DNA from: an uncultured Flavobacteriales bacterium | GTDB taxonomy: Bacteria; Bacteroidota; Bacteroidia; Flavobacteriales_D; Sanyastnellaceae | Assembly (NCBI GenBank): GCA_938092195.1 | Contig: CALKHD010000084.1 | Coordinates: 1 to 12,840, forward strand | DNA length: 12,840 nucleotides | Reading direction: 5' to 3' | Shown here: piece by piece, positions 6,932 to 12,840 of the stretch | Numbering within the stretch: position 1 is the first letter of the stretch | How the letters are laid out: every line of letters starts with the position of its first letter | Notes under the pieces: generated by a model | Seen by the model: the letters and a program-made list of their open reading frames with translations, nothing else | What the model was told of the DNA's origin: nothing | Database searches by the model: none | Program-made: the position numbers and the translations under genes

Positions 6932-9661
6932 TCATTCTTCGCTTGACTTCAACCCTCCAAGCAGTTGTAAAGTTCCAGAAAACCGTTCGGGGACCACGCC
7001 AATCAATCGACGCGTGTAGGCCACACAGGTGTAGTGGTAGGTCCCATCCGCACACACCTCTCCAGTGCCCATGTGCTCACCGCTCCAATTCAAGTCTGGG
7101 TCTTGGGTGCGCCACACCATTTCCCCCCAGCGATTGAACGCCCGAAAATCCACGCTGTCCACGAATTTCCATGGAAAGGGCCGATACAGGTCGTTTCGAC
7201 CATCCAGGTTGGGCGTGAACACATTGGGCAGAAAATAAAACGGGCAGTTGTCTGTGCATACGGTGTCCCCAATCGCGCTTTCATTTCTCTGCAATGCCCC
7301 GCTGGGACCCGGCATCAAGCTGTCCAACGAAGTCAAGGCCCAACAGCCTGCTATCGACCCCCCAAGCTCGTCTGCATCCAGCACCAAACTGGTGTCAGAC
7401 GGCTGATCGATTTCCAGAAGCCACTTCAACTCACCACCCAAGCTGTCACTGCGATACAGGTTGTACCCCATCACGTCATCTGCGCAAGTGGGGGTAGACC
7501 AACTGACCGTTACCGTCTCTTCGGCACAATTGGCCAGAACCTCGAACGCTGGAGGACAGGGCGGCTCCAAATCAAATGGGGTTGCACATCGAACCGCACT
7601 CCAATTTTCAATCGGGTCCAAAATGCCCGTTGAGCCGTAGGTCCCCAGCGTTCGAACCCGATAGCACATGGGGACGCCGTTGACCAGCCCTGTATCGGTC
7701 AGCAGGGGAACCGGCAAGGTGTCCATCAACGAAAGGCTTCCGTCTTGTAAGACCCGATGGAACACATAGGCCGTATCAAACCAAGGCCTGCCTGGAGGAA
7801 CCGTCAATGTGATTTGATTGTCTGCAGGTGTCAGCTGCAAAATGGGAATGGGCGCAGGCGTGGAGGTTCCAATGATGTCGGTTCCGCTCCAACATACAAC
7901 CCGGTATGACCACTGCGGGGTTTCGCTGTTGATGCCCGCATGAACCGCAATCGTATCCAGGGTCCCCAGCGATGGCGAAGTGGGCCCTTCGAGCAATGTC
8001 TCCCAGGGTTGACCTGCTGCCGGTCGCGCTTCCAACACATACCGATATGGACCAGGGAAGGCGACCAAAGTGTCTGCGTCAGATGGCGGAGACCATCGCA
8101 CCTCCACTTCGCCCAGCGATTCATCCGAAACCTCCACGGAAGCGCCCGTCATGACCGGCACGCCCTTGTCGATCACAGCACAAGCCTCACCTCCCACTTT
8201 GCTCTTCGCTCCATTGGGCATCACCGCCACGACCCGGTAACAATAGGTGGCACCAAAACTCAGCGTCTCCACATCCAAGAAGGCGTTGTTGGACAACCCT
8301 TGAACGAAGGCAATCTGATCGTAACCCGTGCCTCCGGGCATCCCCACCTCACAATGGCCAGAGACAACGGCGTAGGTACCGATCCTTCGGTGCACTTCAT
8401 ATCCGCCAAGACTTTGCATGGACTCGGTGTATGAATCGGTGCACGGATGCTCCGCCCAATCCAATTCTACGGCATTGCCAATCGGTGCAGCTTGCATGCC
8501 CGTCACCGGTCGCGCCAACACTTTGACATTGACCGTTTCCACATCTGACAGTGGCACGGCATCGTTGTCCGTGGCCTTGAAAACCAATTGATAGGCCGCA
8601 GGCCTCACGGCATCACAACCAGGTGTCCAACTGAAATTCCCGTTGTCGGTCATGGGGTTCCAGCTGTAACTTGCGTCGGGATCCAATGCCTCGAACGGCC
8701 CGCCAATGGCCGAAACCACTACGTCATCGCCGTCGGGATCAGTCGCTGTGACCGAGAATGTCAGATTCTCGCCCTGCAGGATGCAGGTGTCAGCAGGAAC
8801 TTCCACAACGGGCGGTTGGTTTGGACAAACCTGCACATTGATCTGCATGTCCCTGATCACCTCCCCCACCATCAACCACTGACCTTGAATCTGTCTCCAT
8901 TCACGGATGCGCAGTGCCATGTTGTACTCGCCGGCCAGTTGAGGAGTGTCCCAAATCACCGTGCCCGTCAGGGGCTCCACATAAAAATCTCCCCCGCCTC
9001 CCTCGACGTCATTGGGCTGCACAAACCCTTCAATGGGCAAGCATTCAAAACCAGCACAGGCGATCAAATCATAACTCAGAGAGTCTCCATCGGGGTCGTA
9101 AGCCGCTGGGTTGTGCTCCCAAACTTGGCCCAGGCAGGCATTTTCGATGGCCGGAGCCAACAGCAGAGGGCTGTCGTTGGGTCCCGCTTGAGGGTCGATG
9201 ATGAGCTGGCTGGTGATGCAAAAAGGCACATCCACAGACCCCGGGATGTTGAGCACACCGCCATTGCGATTGGGGTCTTCCACCACCAACGTGTAGATGC
9301 CTGGGCCACTGTAGGTATGGGTTCCCGTGTAAAGGTTCAGCCTCACATCTCCGCCGATCAATTCTCCCGTGGGGTTGCCCGCCAAGTCAACCGGACCGTT
9401 AACGCGGGGAAGGCTGTCAATGGGGTTTCCATTGCCTTCGTCGCCCCAAAGCAAAGTCAAATACGGTCGGTCGGCCACCACACTTTCCTTGGTGTAGGTG
9501 GTGATGGTGACCTCATAGGTGTTCCCCACAAGGTGTCGATAGGTGATTTCTCCCGCTCGGTTGTGGGTCGCGTGCGCCGACAAACTGGCCATCAAGCCCA
9601 ACAATAGAAATATGGTTCCCAACCGCATGCGCACCGAAAGGTAAACGCCACCAACGCCCAT
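6932..9661 (-). CDS. Secreted multidomain protein with T9SS type B C-terminal domain (gliding-motility-associated CHU_C)
   Basis: This is a 909-residue surface or secreted protein. It has an N-terminal signal peptide (hydrophobic core TIFLLLGLMASLSAHA, 16-31), then a domain beginning THNRAGEITYRHLVGNTYEV (32-51), which I recall as common in large Bacteroidota adhesin-like proteins. After that come a cadherin/Ig-like module (about 281-383) with TDPDGDD, a sister DPDGDS motif at 189-194, and about four fibronectin-III-like modules (about 385-500, 502-608, 610-697, 702-800). It ends in the type B T9SS sorting domain (about 805-905): LPNVFTPNLDGRNDLYRP (811-828), FNRWGEMVW (842-850), then DGTYHYT (872-878). 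The family is exported by Sec and then by T9SS and is often surface-attached. An ATG encoding Met12 (start 9628) gives a more compact signal peptide and may be the true start. No catalytic domain was recognised; adhesion or a matrix role is an inference. It is probably cotranscribed with ribE. Confidence 0.88.
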   Translation of the reverse strand: MGVGGVYLSVRMRLGTIFLLLGLMASLSAHATHNRAGEITYRHLVGNTYEVTITTYTKESVVADRPYLTLLWGDEGNGNPIDSLPRVNGPVDLAGNPTGELIGGDVRLNLYTGTHTYSGPGIYTLVVEDPNRNGGVLNIPGSVDVPFCITSQLIIDPQAGPNDSPLLLAPAIENACLGQVWEHNPAAYDPDGDSLSYDLIACAGFECLPIEGFVQPNDVEGGGGDFYVEPLTGTVIWDTPQLAGEYNMALRIREWRQIQGQWLMVGEVIRDMQINVQVCPNQPPVVEVPADTCILQGENLTFSVTATDPDGDDVVVSAIGGPFEALDPDASYSWNPMTDNGNFSWTPGCDAVRPAAYQLVFKATDNDAVPLSDVETVNVKVLARPVTGMQAAPIGNAVELDWAEHPCTDSYTESMQSLGGYEVHRRIGTYAVVSGHCEVGMPGGTGYDQIAFVQGLSNNAFLDVETLSFGATYCYRVVAVMPNGAKSKVGGEACAVIDKGVPVMTGASVEVSDESLGEVEVRWSPPSDADTLVAFPGPYRYVLEARPAAGQPWETLLEGPTSPSLGTLDTIAVHAGINSETPQWSYRVVCWSGTDIIGTSTPAPIPILQLTPADNQITLTVPPGRPWFDTAYVFHRVLQDGSLSLMDTLPVPLLTDTGLVNGVPMCYRVRTLGTYGSTGILDPIENWSAVRCATPFDLEPPCPPAFEVLANCAEETVTVSWSTPTCADDVMGYNLYRSDSLGGELKWLLEIDQPSDTSLVLDADELGGSIAGCWALTSLDSLMPGPSGALQRNESAIGDTVCTDNCPFYFLPNVFTPNLDGRNDLYRPFPWKFVDSVDFRAFNRWGEMVWRTQDPDLNWSGEHMGTGEVCADGTYHYTCVAYTRRLIGVVPERFSGTLQLLGGLKSSEE

Positions 9662-9747
9662 AAGTTGACTCGGATTGCAAAAAATCCACTTGACCTAAAC
9701 CAAAGGTGAGCATACGAAGCGCCCTGCGCCGCGCTACCTTCGCATCC
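9662..9747. promoter_or_regulatory. Divergent promoter region between the T9SS protein gene and pdxA
   Basis: This 86-bp region separates two divergent genes. On the + strand TACCTTCG (9735-9742) is one mismatch from the Bacteroidota -7 box TAnnTTTG and lies 5 bp before the pdxA ATG, so transcription starting the usual 5-7 bases downstream would begin at or next to the start codon. On the - strand the complement of 9701-9708 reads CACCTTTG, also one mismatch from the consensus, which would give the T9SS gene a leader of roughly 30-65 bases depending on its start. Neither has a clear TTG -33 box. Support is by motif only. Confidence 0.35.
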
Positions 9748-10815
9748 ATGGCGCAAACAAAGCCCATCCGAATTGGCATCACCTGGGGAGATCCCCACGG
9801 CATCGGTTCTGAGTGCATTCTCAAGGCCTTTGACGACGAGCGGATGCTCGAGGACATGATCCCCGTGGTCTATGGCCACGCAGAATCTCTGAGGCAACAG
9901 GCCTCCCAGTTTGAGGTGAATGTGGACATCCGAGAGGTGGAAGATGCGGGCGATGCCAAGCCTGGGAGCCTGTCATGTGTCAACATCACCTCGGAAGCGG
10001 TCGTACCCGATTGGGGACAGCCCATGCCCAGCGCAGGGGAGTTCGCCCGCCTGAGCTTGGAGGCCGCTGTCAATGGTCTGGCTGGAAACAAGGTGGACGT
10101 CCTGGTGACGGCCCCCATCAACAAGGACACCATTCAAAGCGGACAGTTCAAGTTTCCTGGACACACTGAATACTTGGCCGACAAAGCCGGCGTCAAGGAT
10201 GTGCTCATGATTCTGGCCTCGGACACACTCCGTGTTGGCGTGGTCACCGGACACGTGCCTTTGAAAGATGTCGCCTCGACGCTGAGCAAGGACCGCATCG
10301 TCCAGCATGGCACCATGCTCCACGACAGCCTGGGGCGGGACTTTGGAATCCCCAGTCCCCGCATTGCCGTCTTGGGTCTGAATCCCCACGCAGGCGACAA
10401 TGGCTTGATTGGAGAAGAAGAAAAGACCATCATCCTTCCCGCGGTTCGCGCCCTCCGAGAAAAAGACATTCAAGCCCATGGTCCCTTTGGGGCAGATGGC
10501 TTTTTTGGCAGCGGCGATTACCAGCATTTCGATGGCGTCCTCGCCATGTACCACGATCAAGGCCTGGTGCCCTTCAAGAGCCTGAGCTTTGGGCACGGGG
10601 TGAACTTCACAGCCGGGCTTCCCGTGGTGAGAACCAGCCCAGACCATGGAACGGCATTCGACATCGCAGGAAAAGGACTGGCAGACGGCAACAGCCTCAG
10701 GGCTGCGTGTTGGATGGCAGCAGACGTTCGCAATCAAAGGGTAGACCACCGCGAAATGACTGCAAATCCCTTGGAAATTTCCAAGAAACGCGACGGAGAA
10801 AGGGAGCGCTTCTGA
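9748..10815 (+). CDS. pdxA: 4-hydroxythreonine-4-phosphate dehydrogenase PdxA
   Basis: PdxA oxidises 4-phosphohydroxy-L-threonine with NAD to 3-amino-2-oxopropyl phosphate in the DXP-dependent pyridoxal 5'-phosphate (vitamin B6) pathway. The 355-residue protein shows IGITWGDPHGIGSE (9-22), TAPINKDTIQ (121-130), FPGHTEYLA (136-144), VTGHVPLKDV (166-175), LNPHAGDNG (211-219), MYHDQGLVPFK (267-277) and TSPDHGTAFDIAGKG (296-310). The divalent-metal histidines correspond to His169, His213 and His269 (His166, His211 and His266 in E. coli). I chose ATG 9748 because the family starts a few residues before the IGIT..GD strand; the in-frame GTG at 9706 adds 14 residues unlike the family and would place the probable promoter inside the gene. 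Length and motifs indicate an intact enzyme. DUF177 and rpmF follow on the same strand. Confidence 0.95.
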   Translation: MAQTKPIRIGITWGDPHGIGSECILKAFDDERMLEDMIPVVYGHAESLRQQASQFEVNVDIREVEDAGDAKPGSLSCVNITSEAVVPDWGQPMPSAGEFARLSLEAAVNGLAGNKVDVLVTAPINKDTIQSGQFKFPGHTEYLADKAGVKDVLMILASDTLRVGVVTGHVPLKDVASTLSKDRIVQHGTMLHDSLGRDFGIPSPRIAVLGLNPHAGDNGLIGEEEKTIILPAVRALREKDIQAHGPFGADGFFGSGDYQHFDGVLAMYHDQGLVPFKSLSFGHGVNFTAGLPVVRTSPDHGTAFDIAGKGLADGNSLRAACWMAADVRNQRVDHREMTANPLEISKKRDGERERF

Positions 10816-10831
10816 GGCCCTTCTGCCGCCC

Positions 10832-10862
10832 TGTTCAATATTCAACGAAAGCCGTACCTTTG
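10832..10862 (+). promoter_or_regulatory. Probable Bacteroidota-type promoter for DUF177-rpmF
   Basis: TACCTTTG at 10855-10862 is an exact match to the -7 consensus TAnnTTTG of the Bacteroidota primary sigma factor. About 18 bases upstream is a weak TGTTC-like -33 element near 10832-10836. It lies in the 71-bp gap between pdxA and the DUF177 gene, 24 bp before the ATG at 10887, so the leader would be under 20 bases. This would let the ribosomal genes be transcribed independently of pdxA. Confidence 0.5.
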
Positions 10863-10886
10863 CCCCCCCTCAAGCCGGGGTGAGTC

Positions 10887-11441
10887 ATGGTTGGTTCTTC
10901 AGAGTACGAAATTCCTTATACGGGTTTGGGTCTCGGTCGACACAGGTACGACTTCCGGCTGGACGGGGCGTTCTTTCAAAGCATGGAACCCACAGGACCT
11001 GTCGAAGCTGACATTACAGCGGAGACAGAACTTGACAGGTTCGACGAAATGATGCATTTCGATGTCCGGATAACGGGCACTGTTCGGGCCGCTTGCGATC
11101 GCTGCAACGCGCCCATCACAGTGAACGTGGACCAAAGAACACGCTACGTGATCAGATTTGGTTCGACCACCCACAAGACCGACGATGACATTCTTGTCCT
11201 CGGAACTGCGGAGCACCTTCTGGACGTTCGAGAGTTTCTTTACGAATCCACAATGTTGGGGATGCCGCTTCGGCGGGTTCACCTGGACATTGAAGATTGT
11301 GACCCCCAAGTCGTTCAATGGCTGACCGGGTCTGTAGAAGATGCTCCGAGTGAAGTCGAAGAGCAGGAAGAAGAAACGGATCCACGCTGGGCCGCCCTGA
11401 AAGGGTTGAGTTCAGATGCAGATTCAGACGAGAAGGATTGA
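10887..11441 (+). CDS. DUF177 (YceD-family) protein
   Basis: This 184-residue acidic protein belongs to the DUF177/YceD family, which is almost always encoded just before rpmF; bacterial and plant homologues have been linked to 23S rRNA accumulation or processing. Visible marks are a beta-rich N-terminal half (YEIPYTGLGLGRHRYDF, 7-23), the family motif GTVRAACDRCNAPI (64-77) with Cys70 and Cys73, a third cysteine at 138 in the DIEDCDP segment, a low-complexity acidic stretch (about 151-165), and the conserved tail DPRWAALKGL (165-174). The cysteine pair could bind metal, though only three cysteines are present. ATG 10887 is the first start after a good promoter box. A 66-bp spacer separates it from rpmF, and the two are presumably cotranscribed. 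The family assignment is firm; the molecular function is not. Confidence 0.88.
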   Translation: MVGSSEYEIPYTGLGLGRHRYDFRLDGAFFQSMEPTGPVEADITAETELDRFDEMMHFDVRITGTVRAACDRCNAPITVNVDQRTRYVIRFGSTTHKTDDDILVLGTAEHLLDVREFLYESTMLGMPLRRVHLDIEDCDPQVVQWLTGSVEDAPSEVEEQEEETDPRWAALKGLSSDADSDEKD

Positions 11442-11507
11442 GGAGCCGATAAACGAAGTAAACCACCAACCCGAAGCGCCCAGGCGCGGAGGCATAGACC
11501 ATACACC

Positions 11508-11702
11508 ATGGCACATCCTAAGAGACGCCAAAGCACGACGCGCTCACGCAAGCGCCGCACGCACTACAAGGCCGAAACGCCCAACGTGTCGACCTGTTCC
11601 AGCACGGGGCAGCCGCACATGTTCCACCGCGCCCATTGGTATGAGGGAAAGCTCTACTACAAAGGCCGCGTGGTGATGGAGAAGGAGTCAGCTGAAGCCT
11701 GA
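11508..11702 (+). CDS. rpmF: Large-subunit ribosomal protein bL32 (zinc-free type)
   Basis: This is a 64-residue basic protein of the 50S subunit. The start MAHPKRRQSTTRSRKRRTHY is the diagnostic L32 N-terminus, followed by a degenerate ribbon (STCSSTGQPHMFH, 28-40) and the tail WYEGKLYYKGRVV. Only one cysteine (Cys30) remains of the four found in zinc-binding L32, so this is a zinc-independent (C-minus) form, which I recall as usual for Bacteroidota. The ATG at 11508 is preceded by GGAGG at 11488-11492, 15 bases away, which is too far for a standard ribosome binding site. The 66-bp spacer after the DUF177 gene holds nothing else recognisable. A strong terminator follows the gene. Confidence 0.95.
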   Translation: MAHPKRRQSTTRSRKRRTHYKAETPNVSTCSSTGQPHMFHRAHWYEGKLYYKGRVVMEKESAEA

Positions 11703-11737
11703 TTTCCCGACCCTGTCACATTCTCAACCTTCGAAAG

Positions 11738-11768
11738 ACCCGCCCGGTACTGACCGTCGCGGGTTTTT
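11738..11768 (+). terminator. Rho-independent terminator after rpmF
   Basis: ACCCGC (11738-11743) pairs with GCGGGT (11759-11764), and inside it CGGT (11745-11748) pairs with ACCG (11753-11756) around the loop ACTG. A run of five T (11764-11768) follows the stem. The stem begins 36 bp after the rpmF stop, so it ends the DUF177-rpmF transcript and implies that fabH has its own promoter. Confidence 0.85.
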
Positions 11769-11773
11769 CCACA

Positions 11774-11853
11774 TCCAATGGTGACCGCTTGTTGCACCAA
11801 GGGGCTTCCAGTGAACCGGACACCCCATAATTTCGGCTCCGCTTTCCATTGGA
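11774..11853 (+). promoter_or_regulatory. Probable fabH promoter with flanking 8-bp inverted repeat
   Basis: After the rpmF terminator the region before fabH contains TAATTTCG (11828-11835), one mismatch from the -7 box TAnnTTTG, giving a predicted start near 11841 and a leader of about 30 bases. No clear TTG -33 box is seen at the usual distance. The box is flanked by a perfect inverted repeat: TCCAATGG (11774-11781) and CCATTGGA (11846-11853). The repeat could be a paired operator, but this is inferred from symmetry alone. Confidence 0.35.
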
Positions 11854-11872
11854 GAGTCGAACACACACCGAG

Positions 11873-12840
11873 ATGAATTCCCCCCAAACCGCTGCCATTA
11901 CCGCCGTTCATGGATGGCTTCCACCAGACGTGCTCTCCAATGCCGACCTCGAAAAGATGGTCGACACCAACGATGAGTGGATCCGAACCCGAACGGGCAT
12001 CAGTGAACGCAGAATCCTGAAGGACCCCAAAAAGGCCACCTCCGATATGGTGGCCGAGGTTATCACTGGCATTTGCAAGCAACGCGGCATTTCCCCAGAG
12101 GAGGTCGACTTGGTGATTGTGGCCACGGTCACTCCCGACATGTTTTTCCCGTCAACGGCGCAATTGTCTTGCTACAAGTCCGGCGCGACCAATGCCTGGG
12201 GCTTTGACCTGAGTGCGGCATGCAGCGGATTCTTGTTTGCACTGCGCACAGGCTCGCAATTCGTGACCAATGGCACCCACAAAAAAGTCATTGTCGTGGG
12301 ATCCGATAAAATGAGCAGCATTGTGGACTACACCGACCGCACCACGTGCGTCCTTTTTGGTGATGCCGCAGCGGGCGTATTGCTAGAAGCGGACCCCACT
12401 GGGGAAACCGGAATTCAGGACGCCATCCTCCGAAGCGACGGTGCGGGAAGTGAGTTCCTGCGCATGCAAGCTGGAGGGTCGCTCAACCCTGCGAGTGCCG
12501 AAACCATTGCTGCCAAAATGCACTACATCGAGCAAGACGGCAAGCCGGTCTTCAAAGCCGCTGTGACCTCGATGGCCGACGTGAGCTATGAAATCATGGA
12601 GCGCAATGGCCTGACAGCCGATGACATCTCTTACCTCGTGCCTCACCAAGCCAACCTCCGCATCATCGACGCCACCGCGCGCCGCATGGGGGTGGGAAAA
12701 GAGAAGGTGATGATCAACATCGAGAAATACGGAAACACCACTGCGGCGACCATACCGCTGTGCTTATGGGAGTGGTCCAACCAGCTCTCTCGCGGAGAAA
12801 ACCTCATCCTCAGTGCCTTTGGCGGAGGCTTCACTTGGGG
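11873..12840 (+). CDS. fabH: Beta-ketoacyl-ACP synthase III FabH (3' end cut by window edge)
   Basis: FabH condenses an acyl-CoA primer with malonyl-ACP to start type II fatty acid synthesis; in Bacteroidota branched primers are often used. The frame starts at ATG 11873 and stays open to the right edge (322 full codons). Motifs include DTNDEWIRTRTGISERR (31-47), the active-site Cys117 in SAACSGFLF, His258 in PHQANLRI and Asn288 in YGNTTAATIP, which form the Cys-His-Asn triad, then the C-terminal LILSAFGGGFTWG (311-323). E. coli FabH ends only a few residues after the matching glycine motif, so perhaps 5-15 residues are missing here. The start fits the family, which begins just before the short strand AITAVHGWLP. 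plsX, which sits between rpmF and fabH in many Proteobacteria, is absent. Separate transcription is likely because a terminator precedes it. Confidence 0.95.
   Translation, partial: MNSPQTAAITAVHGWLPPDVLSNADLEKMVDTNDEWIRTRTGISERRILKDPKKATSDMVAEVITGICKQRGISPEEVDLVIVATVTPDMFFPSTAQLSCYKSGATNAWGFDLSAACSGFLFALRTGSQFVTNGTHKKVIVVGSDKMSSIVDYTDRTTCVLFGDAAAGVLLEADPTGETGIQDAILRSDGAGSEFLRMQAGGSLNPASAETIAAKMHYIEQDGKPVFKAAVTSMADVSYEIMERNGLTADDISYLVPHQANLRIIDATARRMGVGKEKVMINIEKYGNTTAATIPLCLWEWSNQLSRGENLILSAFGGGFTW

Noticed and set aside
8588..9607. A 339-codon open frame on the + strand opposite the T9SS protein gene.
   Set aside because: It is rich in His, Arg and Gln with no recognisable domain, and lies fully opposite a protein with a clear signal peptide and T9SS sorting domain. 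Long antisense frames are expected at this base composition.
9706..9747. GTG start that would extend PdxA by 14 residues.
   Set aside because: The extra residues do not resemble PdxA N-termini and would put the probable -7 box inside the coding sequence.
9973..10845. A 290-codon open frame on the - strand opposite pdxA.
   Set aside because: No family signature, and PdxA on the + strand has all its metal-binding and phosphate-binding motifs.
10865..10880. Small hairpin CCCC/GGGG just before the DUF177 start as a translational switch.
   Set aside because: It has only four G-C pairs, no conserved partner structure, and overlaps the likely transcript start, so it may not even be fully transcribed.
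11703..11872. A missing plsX or an unannotated small gene between rpmF and fabH.
   Set aside because: The 170 bp hold a terminator and a probable promoter, with no start-anchored frame of credible length. From memory the lack of plsX here is usual in Bacteroidota.
1..12840. A new defence, mobile or RNA-based system in the window.
   Set aside because: Reading both strands showed no direct-repeat arrays, transposase, integrase, phage gene, tRNA or toxin-antitoxin pair; all coding space except the T9SS protein and the amidohydrolase is recognisable housekeeping.

Overview
The window reads as an ordinary chromosomal stretch of a Bacteroidota bacterium, most likely from the Flavobacteriales or a close relative, with base composition visibly richer in G+C than the best-known flavobacteria. 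Four observations support this: a secreted protein with a type B type IX secretion (T9SS) C-terminal domain; a TatC with the long two-cysteine periplasmic loop I recall from flavobacterial homologues; a RecQ whose zinc cysteines are replaced by a lineage-typical GPGWDMDDN-like segment; and promoter-like TAnnTTTG/TAnnTTCG boxes just upstream of several genes. Shine-Dalgarno sequences are weak or absent, as is usual in this phylum.

Layout. Positions 1-1383 (+): the tail of a TauE/SafE-type membrane exporter, then an M20D-family amidohydrolase that overlaps it. Positions 1393-3612 (-): recQ, converging on the amidohydrolase with a 9-bp gap. Positions 3704-6326 (+): kdsD, tatC and lptB, transcribed divergently from recQ and joined by two ATGA stop/start overlaps; this is an envelope operon (Kdo precursor synthesis, Tat export, LPS transport ATPase). 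Positions 6334-9661 (-): a 909-residue T9SS cargo protein followed 7 bp later by ribE (riboflavin synthase), converging on lptB with a 7-bp gap. Positions 9748-12840 (+): pdxA (vitamin B6), a DUF177/YceD protein, rpmF (ribosomal protein L32) with a clear rho-independent terminator after it, then fabH (fatty acid initiation), cut by the right edge with only the last few residues missing.

The genes are mainly housekeeping: cofactor synthesis, envelope biogenesis, ribosome and fatty acid synthesis, and DNA repair. The one accessory-looking gene is the large T9SS adhesin-like protein lying between ribE and pdxA. No gene-free stretch exceeds 300 bases; the longest is 170 bp between rpmF and fabH and holds the terminator plus a probable fabH promoter. 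I saw no tRNA, rRNA, CRISPR array, insertion sequence, phage gene or new defence system. The observations worth a second look are modest: loss of zinc ligands in RecQ and L32, a Glu-to-Gln change in TatC, a possible leaderless pdxA transcript, and small inverted repeats in two promoter regions.
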